From assembly GCA_947396885.1 (NCBI GenBank), contig OX377202.1:3968001-4032000 (forward strand): 64,000 nucleotides of DNA, written 5' to 3'. Numbering within the stretch: the first letter of the stretch is position 1; each line of letters opens with the position of its first letter. Under the pieces are notes generated by a model. It ran no database searches. It saw only the letters and a program-made list of their open reading frames with translations, and was not told where the DNA came from. Positions 43,231-54,001 of the stretch are shown here, piece by piece. The position numbers were made by a program, and so were the translations under genes. The DNA comes from Heligmosomoides polygyrus polygyrus (Eukaryota; Nematoda; Chromadorea; Rhabditida; Heligmosomidae).

Positions 43231-44145
43231 CGAAAGATTTAGGCGAAGGGCGGCTGTTGGCAACATGCCCAGTGACGTAGGCAACGCAGCCGCTTGCACT
43301 CCACTTTGGCGACGGAGCGCGGAAGCCATGCGATTTCTGCCTCTTATACGCCCGCGATGACAACTTCGCCAAGCAGCTCGTGGTGCAGTGGGTAGAGCGC
43401 CTCGTGGTGATGACGGAGGTCAGGGGTTCGGTTCCTCTGCATGCCGGTGTTTTTGCATTTCAACTGACTGGACGAGATCTCAGGAGTTTTAATGTCTACG
43501 CAATTTTCAGACGTTTTCTGCCCTTTTTTCCAGCTGTAACGGTTTCGCAGAGCCCAGCTGCGGACTCCTCCCTGAGCGACGAAAGCAGTTTCCACACGAG
43601 CAGCTTGGATGGCACCCACCCCGGAGTCCCTTCCCTAGCCTGGTCCTGCGCTCGAAGAGCGCAGAACCCAGCTGCGGACTCCCTCCTGAGCGACGAAAGC
43701 AGTTTCCACACGAGCAGCTTGGATGGCACCCACCCCGGAGTCCGTTCCCTAGCCTGGTCCTGCGCTCGAAGAGCGCAGAACCCAGCTGCGGACTCCCTCC
43801 TGAGCGACGAAAGCAGTTTCCACACGAGCAGCATGGAAGGCACCCACCCCGGAGTCCCTTCCCTAGCCTGGTCCTGCGCTCGAAGAGCGCAGAACCCAGC
43901 TGCGGACTCCCTCCTGAGCGACGAAAGCAGTTTCCACACGAGCAACTTGGATGGCACCCACCCCGGAGTCCCTTCCCTAGCCTGGTCCTGCGCTCGAAGA
44001 GCGCAGAACTCAGCTGCGGACTCCCCCTGAGCGACGAAAGAACCCAACAGCAATGGATTTCGCACTCCATCGCGAACGCATGCGGAGCCGCCGCGCTGCT
44101 GGCAAATTGCCAACAGCCGCCCTTCGCCCTACTAATGCGGCCCGT
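43231..44145 (+). mobile_element. tRNA-headed element with inverted ends and a minisatellite
   Basis: The left AGGCGAAGGGCGGCTGTTGG and the right complement (CCAACAGCCGCCCTTCGCC) are inverted. Between them lie a tRNA-like module at 43377-43445 (A-box-like TGGTGCAGTGGGTAGAG, B-box-like GGGTTCGGTTCC with a plausible T stem), a TTTTTGCATTTCAACTGACT segment, and an array of 114-bp repeats. A second, shorter copy lies at 58848-59187 in reverse and has the same order without the array. The class is uncertain: a SINE that gained inverted ends, or a MITE with a captured tRNA module. Confidence 0.6.
43547..44040. repeat. 114-bp minisatellite, four copies plus a partial
   Basis: GCAGAxCCCAGCTGCGGACT begins units at 43547, 43661, 43775, 43889 and 44003, all exactly 114 bp apart. 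Units differ at only a few bases, implying recent expansion. Because 114 is divisible by three, frames stay open across it on both strands (up to 222 codons), but the resulting proteins are only repeats. CTGCGCTCGAAGAGCGCAG inside each unit is a short hairpin. Confidence 0.95.
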
Positions 44146-44169
44146 CACGTCGTGCCGCGTTGGAGTACT

Positions 44170-45105
44170 GAACATCCTATTACGGCTGCCCTCTGCAGAC
44201 TAGGAAAAATTCAGCTATAATCGCAGTTTGAGGGACCAACCACAATCGGGACAAGTGCTTCTGTCTTCTTTTCCTCACCTCCCACTTCCTTGAAATTGCC
44301 TGGACGCTCTTATATCACGAGATGTCCCTGGGTCGCTGAGGACAAAGAGGTTTGTGGTGGCGCAAACCACCACTCGGTCTTATCGGATTAGGACTATATC
44401 TAGCTCCAAACGTACTAGTACGATCCCCAGAAGATGACGTGCTGAGTGCTGTTTGTACGTCCGTTTCTTCCATTTTCGACTATGTTTAGCCCAACCTAAA
44501 AGATAGCCAACATTATACTTCTGTCACCTTCCTTACCAAAGATGCTCCCATCCACAAATGAAAGTTTAGCGCTGTGGCACTTGGAGCGGGTCGCGTTATA
44601 AATCTCAAAAACTTTTCCATTTATCAGTGCACGACGATGTGGTGTCACCACCTATACAGAATGGCAAATGAGCGCGTTGTTTACTGAGGAGCAATGGCTG
44701 TTCAAGAGGACCAAACTTAGTTCCTTCCTCCCCTATTTGTCGAGGAGCGCAGAGCCCAATTTTATATTCCCGACGAGCGATATAAGTAGTTTGGGACGGG
44801 CTGCTTATATGCAATGCACGCGCTGTGCGGGTTAGGGGAGGAGCACTATTTCGTAGTCGTGGAGTTTGCAAGAGCGACCTCCTCAAAATGCTACAGTGCA
44901 GAGACTAGTTATGCACTTAAAAGCTAAAAAAAGCTTACCCAATGTAAGAAAACCCCTCTCGCAGAAAGAAGTAATGTGTATACGCAATGAACAGCACTAC
45001 TCTTAAGTTGTGCACACTGTTAAATGGAAAGGGAGCTCTATTTTGATGTGATACAGGAAAGCCTGATTGTTTATCCACGATTGATTATATATCAGATAAG
45101 TGTGC
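44170..45105. other. no gene supported
   Basis: A 93-codon minus frame at 44605-44886 has no motif. At 44940-44998 the minus strand could encode a hydrophobic FIAYTHYFFLREGFSYIG before a GTAAGC donor, but no acceptor or partner exon was found. Confidence 0.3.
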
Positions 45106-45109
45106 CTTA

Positions 45110-45456
45110 AGTGGCTTTCACACTGCCGTTGCTGATGTTGCGCAACCGATGCCGTAATAATGAAGCATACCGCAAAGACGCAGAGGAGCAACAGCAGCAA
45201 CGAGGGGGGCTTTCACACCTCTGTTGTCGCAACCCTTCATCAGCAACACCGGCATCGGTTGCACAACGGTTGCGTGGCCTCGGCAACATGGAATGATCGC
45301 CATCATTTCTTGTTGCTGGTGCTCGTCAACGGACGATATCACGAGTCTTATCCCATTATCTTATCTCACCGCGTTGCGGCTGCAAGAAGCATCGAGCTCC
45401 GCCCCTTTTTCATTGCTTGTTGCTGCAACAGCGGCAACGGCAGTGTGAAAGCCGCT
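45110..45456. mobile_element. MITE, TTA duplication, 347 bp
   Basis: Inverted ends AGTGGCTTTCACACTGCCGT and the complement of ACGGCAGTGTGAAAGCCGCT are flanked by TTA (45107-45109, 45457-45459). Interior direct motifs (GTTGCTGxTGTTGCGCAAC) extend the inverted repeats. The closest relative is nested in the mariner at 46.4 kb; the pair differ at scattered positions. Harbinger-like by target duplication, no transposase. Confidence 0.85.
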
Positions 45457-45469
45457 TTAATACAAATGC

Positions 45470-46085
45470 GAGCGCTATTCTAGCGAGCCTGTAAACTGAA
45501 AGAAAACCAGACACCTGGCAACGGGTCCATCGAGGTTACACCAGGATATGTGGGAATATAGAGGGGTGGAGGATGGGTTGAGATACGCACGATTAAGCAG
45601 ATGCAGCAGCATACTGTATTTCCTTAATGCTTCGTCATGGGTATCTCTACGCCTTGTAGGCCGCATACCCGTGGGTTTAGTCGTTTATGAATCCAGCTTA
45701 AGGTCCCCATTTAGAAAACTGCTAAGCGCTGTCCTCTCAAAGGCTTGTTTAATGTGCTGTTCTTGTATAGCAGTTGATGTCATTTATTCAGCAGTCGTAG
45801 AACATAAAGAGAGGATGAAGTCCACCGTCTGACTAGGACAGATCCCAACTGTGTCTACAACCATGTTGCTACACGCGTTTCTATCCTTAAAATCCTCTAA
45901 GGGTAATGGGGCTTTGAGCATTCTATGTCTGTTTTCAGAAACTTTTACGTACTGGCCTGTCCTCAGATGTCAATCACTTTACAAGTCTTTGTCCCTCAGC
46001 CTTTTCAATTTCGTTCTCTATACCATGTAATCTAACCTATTGGCTCAATTTGGGCACATAGAGCGCGCAGTCTGGGGGGGGGGGG
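45470..46085. other. no gene; GGGGCC-family fragment near 45640-45705
   Basis: GCATACCCGTGGGTTTAGTC and TTTATGAATCCAGC resemble the 439-bp repeat interior at 15.6-16.2 kb and 50.9 kb. A 94-codon plus frame at 45548-45832 overlaps it and is not credible as a gene. Confidence 0.35.
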
Positions 46086-46417
46086 AGGGGTGCCGGCTGT
46101 TGCGTACACCCGATACCATTTCTTGGTTCAAATTTAACGCCTAAATCAATCGGGCCTTCCATCCCTTCAAGGTCGTTGAATTGGTACCAGTCTTGTCTGG
46201 GAATAGAAGACCCTTATTTGTTTTCGGCTGGCTACTGCAAGCGATTGTACTAGGGTGTCCGGAAAGTTTTGAGAATTTGATGCGTCCAAATAAAATGACA
46301 TATCTTCTCAAAGTTCTGCGTTATATCATGTTACTATACCTACTTTTTGACCATAGCATTCTGATCTTACCCCAATAAATACAGTCGCCTTGTCTCCTAG
46401 ATTACGAAAATCCGTCA

Positions 46418-46762
46418 AGCGGCTTTCACACTGCCGTTGCTGCTGTTGCGCAACTGCTGCCGTAATGATGAAGCATACCGCAGAGACGCAGAGGAGCAAC
46501 AACAGCAACGAGGGGGGCTTTCACACTGCTGTTGCCGCAACTCCGCATTAGCAACACCGGCATCGGTTGCGCAACGGTTGCGTGGGCTCAGCAACAATAA
46601 TGATCGCCATCATTTCTTGTGGCTGATGCTCACCACGGAGGTATATCACAGGTCTTATCTTATTATCTTATCTCGCGCGTTGCGGCTGCAGCATGCATCA
46701 AACTCCACCCCTTTTTTGTTACTCGTTGCTGGAACAGCAGCAACGGCAGTGTGAAAGCCGCT
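46418..46762. mobile_element. MITE nested in the mariner, TCA duplication
   Basis: Ends AGCGGCTTTCACACTGCCGT and the complement of ACGGCAGTGTGAAAGCCGCT are flanked by TCA (46415-46417, 46763-46765). Same family as 45110-45456, about 1.3 kb away. It disrupts the mariner upstream of, or within, the transposase 5' region. Confidence 0.88.
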
Positions 46763-46779
46763 TCAGTCTTATCATATCC

Positions 46780-47650
46780 ATCCGAACTGACTACCACATC
46801 ATTTTGCGTCGATGCTTCCGTTCTGGCTTCAACCCAACCGTGGCTCATGAGCAGGTTGTGTTGCCGATGGATCACGAGTTTCCCTCCTCTACTACGGTAG
46901 TTTCACTCCTCTGCTACTGTACCACTGGTTTGATCGATTTGGAAAAGGAGACGATGGTACTCGATCCGGGAGTCCTCAATCGAGAACTACAACGGTCGTC
47001 TCTGCGTTTGTTCAAGCTGATCCGGCTACGTCTGTACGAGACACAGAGAGGAAAGCGGATACTCTTAAATCCACCGTTCATGATATTCTCACTCGATCCG
47101 GTCTTGTGGCAAAGCGTCCTCATACCGTACCCCACGATCTGACTGCCGCCGAACAAAACACACGTCGGAAGGTCTGCTCTTCTCTGCTCTCCCTCTACCG
47201 AACGACGGCATGCACCGAGACGATAGTGGCTATGGATGAGAAGTTGATAACGTACAGGAACCGGACAGGAAGCTACAATCTCTGCCTCACGATGAGGACC
47301 CACAGCCTATCCCAAAGAGATATCCACAACAAGAAGCATCCGCTCTATTTGTACTACTGTAGCAAGGCTGTTGTGTATTACGAGGTCTTACCGGCTGGGA
47401 ATTTGATTGACGCCGACCTCGTTTGCTCAAAAATGGTAGAGATGAAGTCGAGTTTACCCGCTGATCACATGTACAAGGGCAAGTTGCATCTTCTGATGGA
47501 TAATGCGAGGCCTCACTTCGCAAAGGCCACCCAGAGCCAACTAGAAAAGCTGAACATCGTGTGGCTACCCCATCTGCCTTACTCCACGAATTCCTCTCCC
47601 TGTGATCTCCATGCCTTCCGCAGTCATGATCACTTCTGCCGTGGACGATA
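46780..47650 (+). pseudogene. mariner transposase pseudogene (DD34D)
   Basis: The N-terminal region reads FVQADPATSVRDTERKADTL then STVHDILTRSGLVAKRPHTV, a helix-turn-helix, followed by VPHDLTAAEQNTRRKVC. The catalytic part has IVAMDEKLITYRN (first Asp), LHLLMDNARPHFAKATQSQL (second) and LPYSTNSSPCDLHAF (third, 34 residues on). The motif YSTNSSPCD departs from the usual YSPDLxPxD. Frame changes upstream and the nested MITE make it inactive. The frame stops at about 47651, short of a full C-terminus. Confidence 0.87.
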
Positions 47651-47999
47651 GTTTCAGAACAACGACATTGCGCGGGCAGTCGACGAGCGGCCAACATCAC
47701 GCCCTGCTTGTTTTTGGAGACATCCATTTGTCTCCCTGCCCGAACAATGGAGGAACGTTGTGGCCACCAAGTGACCATACATTGTTGATTGGCTAATGTT
47801 TAGTTCAGTTGCAGTTTAAGTACAATAAAAGTTTTGAATTTTCTCAAAACTTTCCGAACATCCTTATACATATGTATATGTATATTTGAAATACGCAGTC
47901 AAATCGCCTTCACGACATCTCTTAAAAGCAAAAAGTGTGATGCTTTCCGAAGCGGATTGAATAACATAGTTTCTTTCACCTCTACAGCGGTAAGACTAC

Positions 48000-48970
48000 A
48001 AATCTTCCTGAGTCAAGCGTCTTCATAGGTCTACAGCCCTAGCATACATAAACGACGAAATCAACCTTGTTTCTCACCTTAAAGCAAATTCGTAGCATTG
48101 CAACCGATCATGCGGAAATTCAATCAACAATTGTAGTTCGCTCTTTTTGAGAAAAGGCTTACATTGCTGGAATGGATTCGCACGACGGTTCATGAACTTC
48201 ATGTGATTGATGGAGGTTGTTCTCTTTGAGTGTAGGATGATATTTTCACGAAAGCGTCTTGAAGTGGAAAGCAATAAAGCGAAAACCTATGTTGTATTAA
48301 GAACTACCCTTTCGGTTTTTGCATTGGAAAACGGAGACACAGTTTTTAAGTCCAAGCCTTTCTTTTCTGCCAAAATAGCCGCTTCAGGTCCGATATTTAC
48401 ATTCCACAGTGACTGTCGCGGCAAGCACCAGCTGCCGCTACATTTTCATGAGTTCTCACCCGCGAGACCTCAGACGGACAACAAATAGTGCATTCACTGT
48501 TCGCCTACAGTGTCTTCTTCCTTGAAAACAGTACAAGACGTCTCCTTTGTATTCTAGAAGCACCGCCCTCGCAGTCTCAGTCTTGTTGAGTTTGTCTGCT
48601 CTGGTAGTTCGCCTTTAATTGCACAATTACGAATAAACGGATTATTAATTAGTTTTGTGTTAGAGGCAACGGAAGCCCACAAAAAATTTCTGGTGCATCG
48701 GCCATTTACCAGGCAGCAATCTTAAAGTCGCGCGTGGCATCATCAAATCAGCCTGTTTATGCTCAGTTTTAACATTCACACGCTTGATATCGTGGACTTC
48801 TATGTCAAGATTCATCGAGAGGCGAGCGTGGAATGTTCTTTCTTTTCCCCTTATCTTTAGTCATAAAACAGATAAGTTAAATTTACCACAATAAGTGAAC
48901 GTATTTAAATAAACTGTTTTTACACGTCAAAATTTTCTACTTTCGCATAAAGCACAGTACGATGAGTGCC
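48000..48970. other. no gene recognised; 3' flank of the next exon
   Basis: No motif-bearing frame here. As the minus-strand exon at 48972-49241 ends in TAG, the 3' UTR of that gene would lie in the right part of this stretch; no confident AATAAA was assigned. Confidence 0.35.
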
Positions 48971-48971
48971 T

Positions 48972-49241
48972 CTAGAGTCCCATTGTTGAAGCAACCGTCT
49001 CTATCAGCGAACTCAACACTGTAGAAACGGTGCTACTGTCCTCTTCTAAAATTTTGTGTCCTGTGCTGCTCATCGCTGTGGATGTGGCGCTGGCCGAGCT
49101 TGCAGCCTCTGTACTGGTTGATGGTGTCTCCAGAGTAGCAGATGTTTCTCCTTTTAAGTCTCGACATTGGCGGGACGTTTCACCTTCATCGAAATCGTGC
49201 TGAGGTATCCAGCGCGGTAGAGACCGCAAAAAGTTGTAGGC
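48972..49241 (-). CDS. terminal exon of an unrecognised gene
   Basis: After the strong acceptor TCTTTTTAG the frame reads AYNFLRSLPRWIPQHDFDEG then a low-complexity Ser/Thr/Glu-rich tail (TSTEAASSASATSTAMSS) to TAG, 89 residues. It begins in phase 0, matching the end of the exon at 51501-51588. No family was recognised. A Ser/Thr-rich tail is common in secreted or surface proteins, but that is inference. Confidence 0.5.
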   Translation of the reverse strand, partial: AYNFLRSLPRWIPQHDFDEGETSRQCRDLKGETSATLETPSTSTEAASSASATSTAMSSTGHKILEEDSSTVSTVLSSLIETVASTMGL

Positions 49242-49244
49242 CTA

Positions 49245-51490
49245 AAAAGAAGACTGAACGCTCACTGAAAATGTGAAGGAATCCTCAGGCCGTTACCCTC
49301 TGAATTGACAGTGACCCCTTCAATGTATTTATATTCAGACAAAGCCTTGCCCCCTCTACTACGTTTGCCCTATTAAATACAGCAAATACAGTGCATGCTG
49401 CGAAATGTTTAAAACCTTAGTAAAAGGCACAGTTTTGGATTGGCTTTCTATGAAAGGCTTCTAAGAAATACATGCTGTAAAAAATGGGATGTCGTCCTAA
49501 CGATTATTTGAAATCATCACCTTCAGATTGCACCCGAAGTCTGTGCAACATCTTACAGATTTGTTGAGCTGTACAATTAGCATAGCTGCGTCGTCCTAAA
49601 TTCCACAAGAATTATCTTCTCATAGAAATACTTGGAATATTTATTTTTTTAATTTTTTATGATGTAAGAAGGTATGTATTAAATGACAGCATTCGCGGAA
49701 GCAAGAACCATTTCTATTTAAATTTTAGCAATACCAAAGAAGAAAATATAAAAAATAACATACAATTACTTGGCTTCTGAACAAGTAGAAGGAAAGTTTA
49801 AAAAAGATCTAATATAAACCTAAAGGATGTATAAAAGAGATATATTATAGATGTAGTGAGATATAAAATAGAATAGATTAATAAAACGACGTACAAGCAT
49901 GAACATTCGCGCCAATGGAACAGTCGTAAAGCATGAGGAATTAGCAAGGATCATAATAACAACCATAGTGGCAGTTTAAAAAAGAGTACGGTGTGCGACG
50001 AAATTGTAACAGTTGTCGCGGTCCGATTGCTTCCGAAAGGGACGGCTAGTGACGTCATACGTGCGCGGTAGTCGCGTCTTGCTGCTGAGCGCGCTAGAGC
50101 GCGAAAGTGTGTGTCGGCGATTATCGGACGCGTTTTTCACGTAGAAGACGGAAAGTGGTCATGTCCCACTCCTGGCCCACTAGTAGTGAATTCTACGCTC
50201 ATCTGCTAAAGACTACATGGTTATTGTTGTAGCATTGTTCTAAAAAGTCGTGCTGATGCTAGGTGACAATGGGCGCTCGCTAAAGGATCTGACAACGATG
50301 CTCTCATTTTGTTCACTGTTTTAATAGCAAGCTCTATGCCTATGCTGTGAACTATTTCGTAAGAAACCTTGTGCTCGCTCAAAGTTATCCCGACTTGGCC
50401 TTTTACGTGCAGGGATTTCGAGACTTATTCACGCGTGTTCAAAGTAGATGAGTGGATGAAGCCGAACGGATGGGGGCCTAGCGGTCCAAAGCTTTTCATA
50501 CTTTTCCTATGTTCTACGACAACACCCTGTTTCCAGTTCTTACAAACTGCGGATATGTGTTCTGCCGTGAATCCATTATGAGTCACTGCAGCCATTCAAC
50601 GTCACTTGTGAGCACTGTTGGATGTGCACTCTGCAGCTGAAGGTATCTGTGCTCCTTCCTGTAAACTGGCCGCACGATGATGCGAATGATCGCCTTCGAG
50701 AGAATAACATAGGCCTGAACGACTACAGAGAAGCTTGAACATTGACAAAATTCCGTTCTACGCGGCTAACCATGCGTCAGCGAGGGCACGTCCGCGTTTC
50801 AGCGCCGCGACGTCGCGTTGGAGTTACGCCCTGGAGTCGAGTAGAGATACCCACGATGAAGCCTGCTTCTATGACTCTTGCCTTATCTCTACCTGACTCT
50901 TATCTCTATCCCTTATAGAACGCATACCCACGGGTTTAATTGTTGATGAATCCGGTAACTGAATGCAGTATGCTGAAACTCAGATCCATTTAAGTATCAT
51001 TCGCTAATATGTCGACCATCTTTCAATTGAAACGCAAGCAGGTAAAAGCTTATGAGCTCAAATCAGGGTAACTTACTTAAGTGCGTACCAACTTTCACTT
51101 ACTAACCCTTATAATGCCACCCCAGATAGGCTACACCTAGCCTGGTAGTGGTATCGTAAACCACTTGCTTAGCCCTTTCGTAGTACCCTCTTTTCGCCCA
51201 CTGTGCTTTCTCAGTGAAGTACAAACAGCCTCCACTTTTACATATGCCATACGTGCATCAGTAAAGATTCCAGTTTCCTCCCATCTTTATCAATCTTTCA
51301 CGCATCCTGCCCTCCTTTCTTCTTCTTCTTCCTTTTCATTCTTCTTTTATGTCATGTCATCTTTCGATAGCCAATTTAATTTGCTGCTAATTGCTAATTT
51401 CTCCCCTTATAGTGTGTGTTGTAAGTTGGCATTAAACAAATAAATTGCAACAATATATACAATACATTATACAAAGAATCCACTTGTATA
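49245..51490. other. probable intron; no further exon found
   Basis: This lies between two candidate exons. It contains an AT-rich stretch (49.6-49.95 kb), a GC-rich stretch (50.0-50.15 kb) with GAGCGCGCTAGAGCGCG symmetry, and at 50905-50965 a GCATACCCACGGG / TTGATGAATCCGG fragment of the GGGGCC repeat group. No coding motif seen. Confidence 0.35.
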
Positions 51491-51500
51491 GTGCACTCAC

Positions 51501-51588
51501 GTTGCAAGTACGGTTGTTAAATCGACACCCAGTGATCGTGTACGCAATTCCATGTCTTCCGTCGATACATTCGCGCTTGGGATAGTAG
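51501..51588 (-). CDS. internal exon of an unrecognised cysteine-containing protein
   Basis: Acceptor TTCTGTTTAG and donor AAC|GTGAGT are both good. The exon encodes YYPKRECIDGRHGIAYTITG then CRFNNRTCN, with three cysteines and an N-R-T sequon. Phase (one leading base, none trailing) matches the exons at 56949-57030 and 48972-49241. The Cys pattern recalls small extracellular domains such as Ly-6-like or DEG/ENaC loops, but I cannot choose between them. Confidence 0.5.
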
Positions 51589-51759
51589 CTAAACAGAATA
51601 ACTATGCATCACTGATGGAAGCTATTTGATGCCAAAATGGGTGTGTAGAAGAAAGGGGTCGAGGTTGGCTGTCGCGTTTACCACAAATCGATGTAAGGTT
51701 TGAGTGCTTTCAGTAAGGTGCTGTATAGAAGAAAGGAGCCGAATTTGGCTGTCGCTTGT

Positions 51760-52080
51760 ATCACGAATCGACGGCTAACCTCATTCCAAGAGCATTTCGC
51801 AATCCGAAACTGATTTTTCAGCTATTTATGACCAATAGTAGACTAGTACTCGTCTATTTGGAGCCCATACAAAAGTCGATCATTGAATCAATCGAAGACA
51901 TTCAGAAAAATTTCACATACCGTAGCCTTGTTCGCAATGGTATTACCACCTTCTCGTATGAATGCCGCCTACAAAAATTGACAGCATAATCTTTGGAATA
52001 CCGTAGAAAGCTTACTGAAGTTGCACTGATGCACAAGACGACCCAGGACAAAACGTCACTAGCCATTTTCGATGTTTTTG
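51760..52080 (+). pseudogene. CR1-type LINE remnant
   Basis: Broken frames read VYLEPIQKSIIESIEDIQKN and FTYRSLVRNG, parallel to the SPKYKREIARLESVQNSFTRKLW region of the 11.4 kb copy. The usual LEYGSxIWSP motif is decayed. Stops and frameshifts are present. Plus-strand, inside the probable intron of the minus-strand gene. Confidence 0.55.
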
Positions 52081-52599
52081 AAATTCCATTGACTATGGAG
52101 GCGCTTAGTGGGCTCCGTTTCGAGTAAGTCCCGAAAGAATACCATATGAAAATGTGGTAATAACCTTACGAGGGAACCTACGATATGTGAGACTTTTCTG
52201 AAACTTTTCGATAGATTCAATGGTCGACGTTTTGCATGGGCTTCAAATAGAAAAGCAGAAATCTAATACTAAGTGAGCGTAGGTGTAAATAGATGGAAAA
52301 GCAGTTCTAGATCACGTGTTTAAAGTGAGAGGGGTACTTATATAGAATCGGTTAGATAGAATTTTTAGGTGAAATAGTCTAATTTCTTTCTATACCATTT
52401 AAACGAGCACCATGGGCGTCATGTGAATAGGTGAGTGTGAGGTTTCACATTCTCAGATATTTTTTCTTCCATGTTCAGGGTGATGCGCTTAAGCCCACAA
52501 CTTTGATAAAGCTTTCACTGTTTACCCACTAATTTTGGTGAAGCTTTAACTCTTTATTCTTTGTCGCGAACGCGATCGCTCCTTGGTTCGTGTCTGGCC

Positions 52600-53300
52600 C
52601 GGGCGCACTGTTTCCCACGGTAGCTTGCCGATGAGGCGCCACCGATCGGCTTGGAAACTAGGAAAGCTGGTGACGTGGCACCATCGATCGGCCTCCTTTC
52701 GACAGGCGCGTGTCACATTCGACGTCCTGCGCTCCCGCGACGAGGTCTAAAAACCTCTCGCCTGCTTTCTTATTCCGGATGACTACCGCGGGGCCTCGTC
52801 CCTGCATTATTCGCTTTCAGCATATGGACGGAAGCGCCAGGAGAGGGCCGCGGGGCCTAGTGAGCATCACGCTCACCCTCGCGGCCTCCGAAGTCTATTC
52901 ATTATGGCCTTGGAGGACGTTTATTCTCTGCTCTACCATATTAGCCATGGTTGTCGAATGCCTTGCTGACTGCGAGGTGAAATGAATCTTATGGAGTACC
53001 GTGTGTGCCTTTCGAGGAATCGGGTGAGTCCCTTGTTACCAAGTTGTTTGTCCTATGTCGTACAGAAACCCACGTACCGACATATGTGTTGTGTCGGTAC
53101 GTGGGTTTCTACCGCTGGGATGGGGTTCGTCCTTGTGGCGTGGAAAAGACGAGCCGAGTGGCGAGAGGATCAGGGAAAGAGCCAGCCCAGGTAACTGAAG
53201 GTCGACCAATACGTGTATTACAATACGTTGACGGCAGGTCAATACGCGGAGTCCTTCAGGGTTAGGTAAGACCTGGGAACCCTACGGTGCTAGTGGACGA
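52600..53300. other. GC-rich region without a supported gene
   Basis: Frames of 70-91 codons overlap on both strands (52710-53265). The first (LAASEVYSLWPWRTFILCST) is open but has no motif or splice context. A perfect hairpin lies at 53064-53110. This may be an unrecognised repeat. Confidence 0.3.
53064..53110. repeat. perfect 19-bp inverted repeat, 9-nt loop
   Basis: AGAAACCCACGTACCGACA (53064-53082) is exactly complementary to 53092-53110. The loop is TATGTGTTG. The stem is too short for a typical precursor microRNA. Confidence 0.85.
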
Positions 53301-54001
53301 CACGGAGCCACAAAGGCAAAGAGGTTCACCTCAGGCTGCGGGGCCACCGATTGCAACATTCTTGATTGAGTCTGAACACTCAATCCTTTGGATCTGGTTT
53401 GTTTATACTAATAGGTGCGTCCATATAGCACTTACCCTCCCTTGCTTTTGTCGAGGTATGATTTGGCGAGGGAAGCGAACCTACTGCTATAGTATTAGGA
53501 GTTCTCAGCGCTGGAATTGCAGTGTAGGTGGCCACTGCCTTCTTCTGCCAAGTATCGCTGCGCCTGTTCCCCTTCCCCTTCCTCACTACTCTCTCTACCC
53601 CCTACCATCTACTCCCTATATGCTTGTATCTCATGTTGCTGTCTCTTTTCTTGTTCTTTTTTTTTCGTTGCATCTATATCGGTAATATAGTGCTGTCGGT
53701 AATACACTGCGTTCAAAAAAGATAGGTTCACCCTTGATTTTCTTGTTTCTGCACGAAATTCGGTTGCAATCGATTCCAAAACTGTACCAGTGAATTGAGC
53801 ATAGCAAAAAACGTAGGAGTAAAAGACTTGAGAGAAATCTGCAATGACTGCAAGAAATAAGAAAGGATTGCGTGAAAGCACTCAACTCGAGGTTGTTCAA
53901 AAAAGATAGGTTCACCGTCTAAGAAGACACGGCTAGAAAGGCAGGTCAGTTGCAATTACTTTGTTAGTCAATACTCCTTCTAGCAAAGTGTTTACAGTAA
54001 A

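Larger units (their letters stand above)
46252..47866 (+). mobile_element. mariner element carrying a nested MITE
   Basis: Inverted ends (CTAGGGTGTCCGGAAAGTTT at the left; TAAGGATGTTCGGAAAGTTT read inward from the right) are bordered by TA at 46250-46251 and 47867-47868. Removing the 345-bp MITE and one 3-bp duplication leaves about 1.27 kb, the usual mariner size. It lies within a SINE. Confidence 0.88.
46090..47990 (+). mobile_element. SINE split by a mariner insertion
   Basis: The SINE's left part (GGTGCCGGCTGTTGCGTACA to CTGCAAGCGATTGTA, to 46251) and right part (AAATACGCAGTCAAATCGCC to about 47985) are collinear with the family. They are separated by 1.6 kb bounded by TA. In an intact copy the join reads CAAGTCATTGTATGGCC, so the mariner took the TA of TTGTATGG as its target. 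This fixes the order: SINE first, mariner second. Confidence 0.85.

Noticed and set aside
43377..43445. Functional tRNA gene
   Set aside because: A- and B-box-like blocks and a T stem are present but no convincing acceptor stem or anticodon arm; it is embedded in a repeated element.
43380..44175. Overlapping open frames of 205-222 codons on both strands
   Set aside because: They are produced by a 114-bp repeat whose length is a multiple of three; the proteins are only the repeat and lack start context or motifs.
44940..44998. Hydrophobic mini-exon before a GTAAGC donor
   Set aside because: No acceptor or partner exon with matching phase was found nearby.
52710..53265. GC-rich frames of 70-91 codons
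   Set aside because: Overlap on both strands with no recognised domain or splice signals; GC richness alone lowers stop frequency.
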